A stretch of DNA of 64,000 nt from Phalacrocorax aristotelis (taxonomy: Eukaryota > Chordata > Aves > Suliformes > Phalacrocoracidae). The notes below the pieces were generated by a model that worked only from the letters and a program-made list of their open reading frames with translations, was not told the DNA's origin and ran no database searches. Positions 1 through 13,000 of the stretch are shown here, in pieces. Within the stretch, counting starts at the first letter, position 1; every line of letters begins with the position of its first letter. The translations under genes were made by a program, and so were the position numbers. The stretch spans positions 25,744,797 to 25,808,796 of the forward strand of contig NC_134285.1 of the NCBI RefSeq assembly GCF_949628215.1, in the 5' to 3' direction.

Positions 1-3000
1 CGTTAGCCTAAATTTGGGCATGTGGATTGCTGAATAGCAGTTTATTGTGAAAAGTCAAATAATCATGTAAACCCATGCAACTCTCATAAGCCAGCTCCAT
101 TAGAATGTGTTCTGTACTCTATGTACTAGTACGTGGGAATCTGTAGTGGTATGCTTTATTATCTTTGTTGCTTTATGCTGATACTAATAAAAATCTACAT
201 TTCCTACGTAAAGAAAGCTCCTTGTCTCCCCAGAATTGCTGCACTGTAATTTCTGTTATGCAGTGTTACACAGATGTGGTTGTGGCTTCTCCTACGGCAA
301 CAAGTAGTATCTTTCTATATATTGTTAAATGAAGCTTTCCAAATTGCCACCTTTTTATGAATACCAAGAATATTTTGTTGAAAACTGGACACACTGAGTG
401 TACAATGAGGGATGTAGGATGGTGGAACTCTGTAGTGCTTTAGCTGGGACGGGTCAAACGCAGCATTAGGGTAGTCTGCCATTTAATCCTGCTATGAAGC
501 CGGTACTCAGCTTGTCTTTATCTTGTGTATTTAAATAAATTTTCAGCAATATACCTCTGTGTCCTTGGGATTTTGGCCCTGCACAATTCTGCTCAGCTGA
601 CGATAACTCAGATTTTATACTGGACAGAGCTGGGCTTGGTGATAGCAGCCATTGAGCTGGGTTAGAGCAATAAATTTAGTTTTTTGTAAATGAAAAAGGT
701 GCTCGATGTCTTTCCAAGTGGGGAGCAGGAGGCTTGGACACACAGATTTTACTGTTGCTGAATATGCATTTGCAGCTGCCACTTGCCTGATCCTCCAGCA
801 TGCATTCACTGTAGCAGCACAGTGACGCTTCATGTTGGGGTATGTGCATCAGAATTCCAGCTACGCTATTCAAAGAAAATGCAAACTCTTGCCACAGATC
901 TGTAACAAGATGTGCTTAAGTCACAACTTGGTAGGAAAAATTATGCTCTGTGCTTATATGCTAACAATTCACCTCATTAATCTTCCCGTCATTTGTATTT
1001 AAAAGTAATCCAGGATTTTTAAAAGTGTAAATGAAAGCTAGGTATTTATTGCTACTGGCCTGGCTTGTCGAGTACACTGTGAAGGATGAGGTAGAGCTGG
1101 GGCACAAGGCATGCTTTTCTGGGGCTTGCCATAGGTATTCTGTGGCATCCACGCATGGGCTGAAAAGCAGGAAACTGCGACTTCCATCACTGACAGGCGA
1201 GAGTTATAACATCTGAGTTAGTGGGAGAGAAGGATAAAAGAAGTACTGTGTGTGAGAAAGAGAGGACTGAGAATAGCAGAGAACCTGAGGGAAAGAAAAC
1301 TATTGGATGAGGGGGGAAAAAAAGCTGTTTAAACCATTTCCTTCCATAAAGCAGCAACTTGGGACCCTCCAGCCACTGATGCTCTCTCCACAGTAGCTAT
1401 CACTTCTATTGCAAGGCACTTATTCACTGTGGGATCTTCCTGCAAGTCCCACTTTTCAACAGAGATATACTGTGGGGAATTATATGATGAAATGAGCTTC
1501 CTTTTTTGCAAGTTGAAATGGGTCAGAAATGGCTGGAGTGCTGCAGGGAGCTGGAAGGGTTCACGTGGTTCAGGAGAGCATTAAGCCATCAGAAATGGGT
1601 AGTTAGGAAGGGGCACGTCTATGTACAGCAGAAGGAAGATGGCAGATTAATTCCTGTTTATTCTTGTCTTCTTACTGCTGCTTTGTCCCAAGGGAAATAT
1701 ATTTTATATATCTGAAGTCTGTTACCACAGAAGGTTTAAAAAACAGGTTTCCAGAAAAGTGGAATGTAAAATCAAAGCCCTGTGTTGTTACAGCTGTGCC
1801 CCCAACCAGAGCAAAATCGCATTGCTGTGCCTCTCTGTAGTAAGTCGTGTCCCCGAAGTGGTGTTAGCTGGGTTTGCCGCTTTGGGTTGTCAGCAGAGAG
1901 CACTGGCTCCATTAGTCCCCATCTCAGATGGGAGCTCATGCTCAGGAGATGCCAGGGAGAAGCAGAAAGTGCTAATGGGGATGAAATTGAAATGGTTTGG
2001 CAAAGTAATCATGAGAGCTGTCTGCGGCATCCTCTGCTTTGGCCAGTGATGCTGCGTAACAGGGGGAGCACAAATGACAAAACCTGAAAGGAAGGAATTG
2101 CTGCTTAAAAAAAAAAGGAGGAAGAAAAAAATAATAAAAAAACCACAAAATAAGAATAAGGGCGTTTTAGTAGTAGCAGTGAGAGCCATTGCAGAAGAGA
2201 TAGTCTCGCTCTTTAAAAAACAGAGCACGAACATGAGTCCTTTATTTGGTTCCACATGGCCCTTCCCAAGGAGTTTGCCTGGGCAAGGGCTGAAAAAACC
2301 TGGCTTCCCTGAACACCAGGTAAACAGAAATAGTGTTCAAATCACACTGCAGCAAGTGATTCCTTCACTTGCCAAAGAAGAAAGTGCAACACAAATAGAA
2401 ATTGTAGCTAACATTGCTGGGGCCTTGTAATCTTACCAGGGTATCAAATACATCCCTTGCCATTTTATTTTGTTGTTAACTTAATATTGCAGTGAAAAAG
2501 GTTATGGAAAAATGTCTAATATTTGTATACTGTCCAATAATTAAATACAGCAAAGGTGTATCAGCTTATTGCTAGTCATAATTAAAGTAGTTTATTTCCA
2601 TTTTCAGCTCAGACGTGTGTAGTTAAATGTACCTGGGAAAGAATTGCCTGTTTTCTCAAAATAATTAACAGCTATTATTGCTGCACTGACTTCACATGGG
2701 GTCCTGTTGGGTTTGTCATAGCACTGCTAATTCCATAACCTTCTGCAGGCAGGCCACCGCACAGCATCGGCTCTGAGCTATAGGATCAGCTGGTGTAGAG
2801 GGGCTTACCTCTACACAAGCAAGAATAGTTCATAAGATGATAGGAGCTGCAGATCTGGCTCATTGATTGAAGGTTTGAAGAGGGAAATAAATAATCACAA
2901 GTGAGCAGTAGCTGAAAAACAGAGCTTGGTCTTAGTGAGCCAAGGAACTTGCACAAGCAGGCTGGCATGAACAAGGAGAAAGGGAAAAAGCTCACGGATA

Positions 3001-3954
3001 GGAGGAGACATAAATGGAGTAGAGCCTGCTCCAGACTTCCCAGACATTCTGCGCCAACTTTCCACCCACTGTTTTGCTTCAGAATAGGCTCAGAGGGGAA
3101 TCAGTTTGGTTGACCGTGCATGTGAACCTCGAGGTGGGACTTGTACAGTTGACACGGAGAACAGTCTGCCCTTTCCTTTGCAGGCACTTTTAAGTATCTG
3201 AAGACTTCTGTCATCTTTTCAAACATCTGAAGGACAATTAAATCTAAGTCCTTTAGGTTTGTTCCAGTTTGGTGACTGGGCGATCAGCAGTGAGGGAGTA
3301 AGCAGGCTTTAGTTTGGATAGAAAGAAGAAAACAAAGGCAGATAATGAAAATATTGGAATAAGTTCCTGCATCTTGGAAAGCTTTCCTGCCTCTCCAGCC
3401 ATCCTGGGTTTGGCTGTAACTGCTTCCATTTATGTGGGTATGTCTCACTGTGCTTTTCTAACTGATGATTAAATGGACAGCAGAGAGTCTAAGGGGATGG
3501 GGTTTGGTATTGCTTATGTCAGGGTAAAAGACTAGGAGATGTATTAATAAGCCCACACTTTCCAAATGCTTTAAAAAGATTTTTATCTTTGAATCAGTTG
3601 CTGAAATAGCACCTTCTGACTATATGTACCCAGAGAGTGTATTTATTCGTGTCTATGGTCAATTCCTCATGGATATAAAGCCTTTCTGGTACAATCTGGG
3701 GATTGTCCCAAGACAATTGTTTATATTTTATGCTTCTTTGGCACTTACATGTAGAAGGACGCTTCTTTAGGATGTGGACGCTAGCTATATCCCTGTGCTT
3801 GTCAGTAGAGCCAATGCTCTGTCTGTGACCCTATTTTTAATTAATCTTGGACTTGAACAAGGGTAGAAGCTGCTAACATGTCTTGCGTCCAACTGCAATT
3901 CTGAGTTGTGGGTTGGATTGAGTGATATTTATCAACTGCTTTTGGTTTAACCAG
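1..3954 (+). other. CLUAP1: CLUAP1 intron upstream of its third-last coding exon
   Basis: I see no coding exon here. The CLUAP1 coiled-coil exons that should precede the exon at 3955 are not recognisable, so they probably lie left of the window. The stretch is AT-rich with a purine/poly-A tract near 2106-2155. AATAAA-like hexamers occur near 186 and 532, but nothing nearby supports a transcript end. The intron ends in a usable acceptor (AG at 3953-3954). Confidence 0.5.
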
Positions 3955-4062
3955 ATAATGATGATTCCGACATAGAGATTCAAGAGGATGAAGGATCTGA
4001 CAGTGAAGTGGAAGACAGGCAGATCATGAAGCAGCACACCGCCACAGAAACACTACTGCAAG
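3955..4062 (+). CDS. CLUAP1: CLUAP1 coding exon (third from last)
   Basis: This 108-nt exon lies between an acceptor (AG, 3953-3954) and a donor (GTATCT, 4063-4068). It starts with the last two bases of a split codon. It reads [20 protein letters not shown], then ends in TETLLQ plus the first base of a Gly codon. Its acidic Asp/Glu/Ser composition matches the human tail. Confidence 0.9.
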
Positions 4063-7000
4063 GTATCTTAACCTTTCCTTAGTTGCTTTTATTCAGAAGG
4101 ATATGCTGGAATTATCTGAATAACCTTAAATGTAAGAAGACACTGTTATCATTCAAGGACATTGGCACTGCTCAGTTCTTGTGAGCTGTAAGAGGATGGT
4201 GTCTTGTGGAGAAAACAGTGCTTCAGGGGAGCAAATTAAAGAGTATTTACTGAAATAAAGTACCATGTAAGGAAAATCCTTCCTTGCTATTGTCTTGCAG
4301 ATTCTGAAGTAGTTTTATTATACAAAACCTTAGAAAAGTAATACTATTTCTCACTGCAAAGCATTTATTTCCCTTCAGCTGTTGACACTTGTTCTAGTAG
4401 AGTCATCTTCAAAAGGAGACCTTTAGCAAGTCCATAAAGCCACCTGCACTGACAGAGTCACTGGTGCAATACACCTGAGCTATTTCTTTCAGGGAAGGAC
4501 ATCTGGCTTCTGCCACTGTTTATGTGGAGTGGAACTGCAGCCTCTGGCTGCTGATTCTACTACAGCCCTGGTCAGAAGCAACTCTGAGAAATAATTGTCT
4601 GAGGGTCTGTGTTTCACTAGGTGGAATAAGAAATGTTCTTCTTAGTCTACAGTCAAACAAAAAGAAACCAGAAAATCAGGTTAGTTCTCCTTGTCATTCT
4701 TGTTAGCAGTGAATGATTCTGACCATCAGCAAAAGCCTCCCTGGGATATGGTTGAAGTGCCTGTGTGGGTAATTTTATGTGCCACTACTTCTGCTGGAAC
4801 CTGTTACTTAGATAAACAGCAAATACATGTGTTTTCTGAGTTGAATTCTGCTCTCTCTTCTCTGACTGAGACCGGAGCAAGAAGGTGAAGTTCTTAAGTC
4901 AATATAATACAAGCATTTTTAACGTCAGTTCTGTTTTTTCATCAAACTTTAAAATTCTTGAAAAGTACTAGAATCACTAATATTTACTAAGGATTTTTAC
5001 ATTGCAGTTTCTCAAGGAAAGGTTTTAATGCAGTTTTTAGAGCTTTGGGGGTGAATATGTCTCATCTCAGAGGGCATCATAACATACTGATATGGGTACA
5101 GGCTGCAGCCAGAGTCAGCTTGTAACATCAGTTTTAGGAGCAAAACACTTTGTTATAAAATTTGTAGATTTTGTTGCAAGTGGAATTTTTCTTAGGAAGA
5201 GCTTTTTTTTCATGAAATACACTTACTGGAGAACTCAGCATTAGCTTGTCAGACTTAAAGCGAGCAGTTCAAATCCCTGAGATGTTTTCTCTGCCATGCT
5301 GTTCAGATTGCTTTCTCTGCTTTTGTCGGTCTCTTCCTAGTGTTTAGTAAACTACTTCTGGTGGATAATTATCCTCAGACTTCTCTATACTCTGAGCACA
5401 CTGTTTGCTGACTACATGGTCGCCATCCCAATCTTTGCTCTCCTTATCTCTGTGTAAGTTGGAAGCCTCCCTTGGCTCTCTGTCCTCTTTTTGCCTCTCA
5501 CCTGCTGTGAACTACTGAAGCAGCTCCAGGTATGTTACACGGCTCCTGAGGTGCTTTTCCTACAGGTCCTCCAGAAGGAGTAAGGTTGTCTTCCCCCATC
5601 CTAACTCACAACACTTTGGTCCTAGAGTGCTCCAGTGCAATCTCTGCTGGCAGAGATGGATACAAACATTGTTAGACTCTTAAGGGAAGGATCATTGGCT
5701 CACTTTTCTGCTTTGCTGAGGTTACTCATCATCATCTTGGGCAAGTTGCCCAGTTGCTCTAGCTGTAGCTACACTGAGATTAAGGTCAAGCACACTGTCC
5801 ATACTGCTGGCTTTGGTTCAAAATGCCTATGCTTTTTGTTTAGGAAAACTCAACCATGGGATGTCTCTGCTTCCGGTGTTAAGAGTGAGTTTGCTCAGTC
5901 CTGCCCATTCTTATCTGTCCAGAATATATGAACAAAAGCTTGGACTGTGTCAAGACGCCAGTCAGGCCAAAGCTTTCCTTCAGGAGCTCCAGCCGGATCC
6001 AGAGTGCACACTTTGGTGACAAGCAGTTCTAGCCTTGAGAACAGGCTCAGATCTGCACCTCTCTATCTGTGTAAATGGGCCTCTACTCCAGGACCTTCAT
6101 CGATAGTGAGGGTGTGTGTTTGACTGCTTGACCCTCACCAACTCAAGTGCTGGAGACTTGTGAAGACTTGAGATTAATGTCAGGTGCTTCAGCTTCTTTA
6201 GAAAATCAGGCCTGAACATTCACTGGCTATTTGTCATTAATCACGCTAAGAATCTATATGTGTACTTCAGCACAGATAATTCGCTTCTAAAATGTACTTA
6301 ATTGTTAAGGCAGCATGACAAGAACATTATTTCTATTAATTACTGCTTTTTTTCCTTGTCTCAATTCAAGAGATTTCAATCACTTTCTTTTGAAGTGTGT
6401 GTCTCCTTACATGGTGGTGCTTCTGAGCCAAATTTGCTCTCAAACCAAAGAGAAATGGTCCACTGTGGTCAGTTCCTGAGGATGCTGTGATTCAGTTTTA
6501 CATCCTTAATTTCCAGGTTATTAGTATTGAGAGAGAAGACTTCCTCCCTCTGTCTGTAATAGGCGGGGAGGTATTCCAGTGTGTTTTGCCATTATAGAGG
6601 CAAGAATCTCAGGGGGAGATTAATCTCTCTTATTAGGCTACTTGGCATAATTGAGAAAAATAAACACACTTTCACCCTCAAGAGTCCTTTCAACATGTTT
6701 GTCTAGATGCAGCAAAACTCAAACTAAATGCAGCTTTGACAATATTGCTCCTGGTTTTATTTTAGCCAATTAAAAGACCTGAAGCTATAGGATTTAGTCT
6801 CCCTTGGAGCAGAAAAGACTATTAGCCGGGGGAGATGTGATAGGCTGCTAGCTCCTGTCATACAAAGAAAAAATTGACCCCTTATTCCCCATGTACAAAG
6901 AGGAATAGGCAGTAACAGGTTAAGAAGGAAGTTGTAATGCGCTCTGGAGCTTCTGTCTCCATTGAGGTCAGTGGTTCTGATTCAACAGAAACACAGCTTT

Positions 7001-10000
7001 AAGAAGCTGGGAAGGCTTCTGGACAAGGAGGGAGCAGGCATGGGGTTCAAAATAAATGGCTAGGAAGATAGTCACCAGACTGACAGATGCTGCCTTACTG
7101 GGTTTGTGAAACTACAACCTGTCTTGTTATCATAATATCACAATTATAGGCAAGTCTTCTCTTTGACAGGGCTTAAAATAAATCCACGTATCACTAATAA
7201 TTTTCTTTTGTAAATAAGAGAATACATTAATTTATTTTATGTAACTTTTAATTTGAACACTGTCAATGTGAATAAAAACTCACATTCACTTTTATTCTGT
7301 CTGGCAATAGAAGAGTGAGGCTGTTACACAAATAAAATAGATAATGGGCTTCTCTGAGGTCAAACTGTGAGTTAGTGATGGCGTTTGGACTAAGACTCTT
7401 GCTTTGTCAGAGAACCAAAAAAAAAGAAAACCTTGTAATGTTGAAAGTCTTAACCAGCTGCAGTGTAGAGAAGACTCTTGCCTGAAACAGGCCATAAACC
7501 AGTAGTTTGTAGCAGGATGGTTGTTCATGTGCAGATGGGGTGAACATCAGGGTGAAGAATGCAAAGCCTTGTCCTAGGAATACAGAAGCTGCCATGCCAG
7601 GTCAGGCATAAGGTCCACCTTCTGTCTCCAGCACCGGCTGAAAAAAAGGCCTGGGGAAGAGTGTAGGAACTTCCCTCAGATTCCCTCCTGCTCTCAAACT
7701 GTTTTAATCCCCCTCAGGATTTCCTGAGCTGGATGTGGTTTCCATAGATTTAGCATAACCCCTCAGGAGATGTTTTTTTCCTAGGAAACTGGAAAGTGTC
7801 CCCTTGAACTAAAGTGGATTTTTTTCACCCGCACTATCAGAAGTGGTGGATTTTGAAGCGATGTTGTGATTACATGTGCAGATCCATCTTTCCAGTCTCA
7901 TTCGTACCAGAGTTCTGAAATGCATTTTGGAATCATGAGCAAATTCAGGATCTCTCCTCTTCTCAGCTGTAGCACTGGCTAGCTGGGTAGGCCATGGCAG
8001 ACTGGCACACACTGTGCTTGCAACAAGGTAGGCTGTGGAAATGCTGCTGAATGAAGCAGAAATGATCTGCGCTTGCAGAACTGTGGGACTGTGCCTCTCT
8101 GCAGCAAATCACCCTCAATTCCACACTGCCAGAATCTTTCTGCTCCTGTAAACCAACTATCCGAATGCTTTAGCTCTTATATTTCCTTCTGTAATGTTGG
8201 TTTTATCCTGTTTGGACCACAGAGGCCATTTCACTGCAGATACAGTAACAACTTCAGCCCCCTTTGGTCTTCATTGTAAGAAGAAAGCTTTATAAAACTC
8301 TGAATGTTTTTCAGTAAACAATCAGTCCAAAGTCAAACAGTGAGTGAGCAGCTCTCTTGGAGCCTCTTACCCTTGCAGAACTGACTCAGAGGATCAATGG
8401 TAATCATGTGCTGGCTGTCATGTTAGCGAGTGTACTTGCTATTGAATGGATAAAATCTTTGCCTGTGAAAACCTGCACTGTTTAACATAGCAAGAACGAG
8501 TCTCTGAATGCAGCAGGTGAGAATAAAGGGTTTTTATTAAGAAAACAAAGTGTACCCCATTGGAGGAAGTGGAACCAAGTATGCAACAATCAAACTGGAG
8601 GTGAGTTTGGGGGCAGACAGAGAGCGTGGTCCTGTGTCTCAGTGTACACGGGCTGGCTTGGCAGCGCCAGCAGTTCCCGTGCTGTAGCCAGGCCTGTGGG
8701 GATCCCCAGTCCTGTACAGATGCATCTCATAGAGGCAGCGCTGATGATGCTGTTGTGGCAGACACTGTGTTTTGAGATGATGGTGTTTAGCTTCCCTGTC
8801 TTGGTTTTCTTAAACTCGAGCTTGTGATTATTAAGTAGGAGCTGGCTAGCAGACATTGGGAAAGGGCCAAAGGTACCCTGCATGCTGGGGGAAGGCTGCG
8901 GAGGCTGAATTAGCCCTTGTTTTTTGAGTCCTGCAGGGAGAATGGGAGCTTTGACACAGTAGCAAGAAATCTTCTCAGGTGAGTCTACACAGTCCTGTTT
9001 CCAAATCCCTCCATACAGCATGCGAACTGAAAAGTAGGAAAGTCCTGTTCTCAGTGGAAATGGTCAGACTCTGCTTGTGGAAATTCTCTCTCCAGCTTGT
9101 GGCCATGTTCAGATTTCTGCTACTGATTTTCTAGAATGTTTTCCTTCCCTCTAACCTCCCCAGGTGTGTTGAAACCACCGGTGTGCCATCAATATGTAGG
9201 GAAGTGGAGGGATTCAGTTAGGAATGTGCAACAGCTGCCGGCTCCATGTTGGATGTCTTGTTCACATTGAGTTCCTGTGGCTGTCACCTGCCTGATTTTA
9301 AAAAACGCATGTTAAATAACTAGTCTGTTTCTTCCCTTCTCTCTGGTTCCTAAAGGAAATTACACCTCTGAGTCCTAGACCAAGAAACATATGTGAGTGC
9401 ATTTATCTTTACAAATACAAGATGATAAGAAATCTGCAGGTTTTCTCAAAATGTTACATTCTTCTCTGATGTGGAAATGAGTCTGGATAAAAAAAAACAT
9501 GCTGAAGCCCACTGCAGTTGTCTAGGCATCAAACTCTTGAATTTACGGCTTCATCTGTAGAGACAGCTGCCTCTTACTGGTAGCTTACTCCAGCTTAGTG
9601 CAGGATGTGGTCTCCCTCTTCACTGCTCCCAAGTCATTCCCCTAGTCAGTCTGTTCAGAAACCCTTAAGAAACAGTGATCAGGGTCTCCTCCCTGCTGCA
9701 GTCAGAGTACCTGGAGTTTGTGTTTTTGAAAACAAACAATGAAACAGAAGAAAACTTCTTGTTAAGAGTCATGCCACACTTGATAACTAAAATGCCGCTA
9801 GGGAGAATTTGCCAAGGGTGTTGCACATGCAAACTTCAGCCGCAGGCTCAAGAAACAGTGTCTTCCTGATGTTGCAGCAGTTCCATCATGACAAGGCCTG
9901 AATCTCAAAAATACCATGAAACTGCAGTTCGGATACTCCATGGGGCTTGCAGGTACTCCACATCTCATGCTTTCAGAGGCCAAAATAGATTCTGATGTCT

Positions 10001-13000
10001 GCATAGAAGGGAGAGCTGTACACCTGATGTGGCATCAAGTGGGCAGAGGTGAGTCAGATATGAACAGCAGCCTTGACACAGGCTCTGCTGGGCACTGAGC
10101 TCTTACCTTTTCTTTCCATGTGGGATTTGTGATTCTTGTTTGTAACCCCAGAGCTCCTTTGAAAATCCCTGCCTGATTTCTTGGCAGTTAACAAGAAGTT
10201 TAGATCAACAGAAACAAAAATATCCGCTAACCTGGCCAGGCTGCTCTCTTCCTGATGGTTCTTCTTGAGCCCTGGCATTTGCAGGCATCTTGTTGCATGT
10301 GTTTGCCTTGATTCAAAGTCTGAAAGCGAGGGGATGTGTGGGTCTGGATTTTGCACGTACCGTGGTGGTGGCAGAGGGAGAAGGCTGAGGCATAAAGAAC
10401 GGGGCTGGCCAGAAGGTATTCGGCTGTGCATTAACAGTATTCAAGTTCTTCAGCTGGTTGGTAATGTGTGAAGTCAAGGGGAAAAATTTTCACAAATGCA
10501 CCTGCTCCCAGAGTGCCTCAGAGGACTCTACCAAGCCAGTATTGCTCTCCATGAACTTTTAAAAATAAATTCCTTTCTTGTGACCTTCACAAAGTGCAAT
10601 TTTATCCTGACTGTGGCTTTGTATGCACAACATACAGTGGGTCCTTGTGGCTGTGCTCCTGGAGTGAATATACTTTTCTAGTAAAGCAAATAGAGTTCTA
10701 ATTGTAAACCTTATAAAAGAATGTTGGAGTGTCAGATTAGTCTCTTCCTTGCCTCTTCAGGTCAAGTGAGGTGGAAAAACCAGTCAACTCGAAGTGTTTG
10801 AGCCACTGGGTCTGACTGCCAGTGCTTGGACGAAACTAATCCAGGGAGGAGAAAGCTGATACAACTGCTCTTCTCATTTTTTGTGTGAATCTCTGCAGAT
10901 TCCTGTCCCTCAGATAAAAGTCTGCTACATGTTTAGTTTCCTGATATAGCAGCTGCTGGACAGTATTACCAGGCTCATGTAGCTGCAGAAGTGGGGCAAT
11001 CAAGTGTGTTTGGAAACACTGAAAAGGGGCTGCAGTTCAGAATTCTTAACTTGAATTTGTCTTAACTTGAAATAGAGCTTCCTCCCACCATCTCGGCACC
11101 TGCTCCCAACAGAGCTGTCTTTGGCTGTATGTTTTGTGTCAGCAAAGTTACATACTCCCTGGGAGGGAGGAGGTGTTTCTGCATGCCTTTGGCCTGTGTT
11201 ATGGCCATTGTAACACTGGACCGAGTGGAGAAGGAGAGGTTGTATGTCTGAAACGGCAGGCTTGAGGCAGGTGATCCACGTCTGAGAAAATTTCCTTTTC
11301 ATGGAGGGTGTAAGAAATAAATAGAAGTATGCTCATCCAGGGCAGCAGCTGTAGCGTGCTTAATTAATCATTGTACTTTGGCAATGCCTAGAAATGCCAC
11401 TGAGATCAGGGCCTTGTGCTAAGGGCTACACTTACACTTAAGAATGCAGTGCCCAAAGGGCATGCAGATCAGAAAGATCAGGCAAAAGATTTATCCCAAT
11501 TTTCTTTGTGCGGAGGTGATGCAGAGGAAGGGAGGTGTCTTATCTGAGGTCATGCTGTGAATTTGCATTGAGCTGGAGACAGAACGCAGATCTCCAAACT
11601 GAGAGCAAAATGTTTCAGCTGCAAATCTGCCTTCCCCTCATTGTAGGTTGTCCTAACCTCTCAGATTAAGTGTTGCTTTTTGCTGTCACACACAGAGTTA
11701 AAGTATAGCCACTGTTGGGTAAGAAGTAAATCATTCTAGTCCCATGGATCCATTGTAGGCAGCTGCATGGGTTAGTACAATGGCAAGCATGAGACGCAGA
11801 GGAAAAATGGCAAATGCCCACAGGCTTAAAATTGTGGATGCACATTCACTTCTGATCTTTGATAGCTCAGTGGCTTTAAACCCTGGTGGTGCACAGAGAT
11901 TAGATTTGGTTCCAAAGGTGCAGTGAATTACAGTCTGTTCATTACTAACATTTTACCTAATTATCACTTTGTCCTGGCTGAATTCACATTATCTGTAAGT
12001 AAACATAACAGGCTCTCACCTGCTTAAAAGCTGTGTAAGCTGTGGTCAGAGTGGTGCAGCACTAATCCTGCAGCAAGCTGAACCCAGCTAAACTGAACCC
12101 AGGAAATTTCAAGTGACAAACACCACTGTACCGGCCAGCTCTCCCTGTCCTGTGCAGATGACTCCTCTGTTTCCTGCCTCCCCCCAGCACACACGGAAAT
12201 GCACCACAGCCATCGTGTTGCTCGTCTTGCTCCCACACATGGAAATTTTGGGGTTTACGATCTGAAAGCTAAAACAATGCTTCCACCTTTGTCACAGAAG
12301 CTCTTCTACCAATGTGGAAAATCTGCTTTCTCTCCTGTTTAGTCTAGAGCATAGCGTGCAACCTAGAGCTCCAGGGCCCCTGCATCCTGGGGTGTCTCTT
12401 GTGAGTGTCCCAGGGTTGTGCTGCAGGACCTAATCCTGCTGATCCCACAGTTGCTAGTTCAAAGAGGTGCTCCTGGCTTAGATGATGTAGGGATCACAGT
12501 CTGGGCAGTACCTGATTCTTGTCTTCCTCTAAGGACAGATGTCCTTGCTGTTTCCACTAGTGGAAGAGCAGCATGTTGCAGACCTTCTGTTAGCATTCTC
12601 TAAGCTCTTCCCTTGGCATTTTTGAACTGTCCTATTTCATCAGCTCTCCTTATGTGATATCTTGATTCTCCTTTATATTTAGGATCTCTCTCAGCTTTGT
12701 CTTACCAGTAGATTTTAGGAGCTCCCTGCTGCTTTCTCCTTTTGAGGTAATAATTCCCTACCTAACACTTCATGTTGAGCCTTCTACGTAGCAAAACTGC
12801 AGTTTAACTCTTATAGCCATCTGTAGGCTGAGGAAAAATGTGGTTCCATTGTCATCTAATGATGTCGGTTGTAATCATCTCCAAATTTACATAGTTTAAT
12901 GTTAATTAGAGCAAAAGCCTCTAAAGCTTCAAAAGAGATCTTCTGTCCAGGAACCTTCTTATAATTTAATCTCCGCTGCCTGTGTTATCAGCAGCCCAAT

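Noticed and set aside
8590-9021. 143-codon minus-strand open frame in the CLUAP1 intron
   Set aside because: No domain or splice support; ordinary intron sequence.
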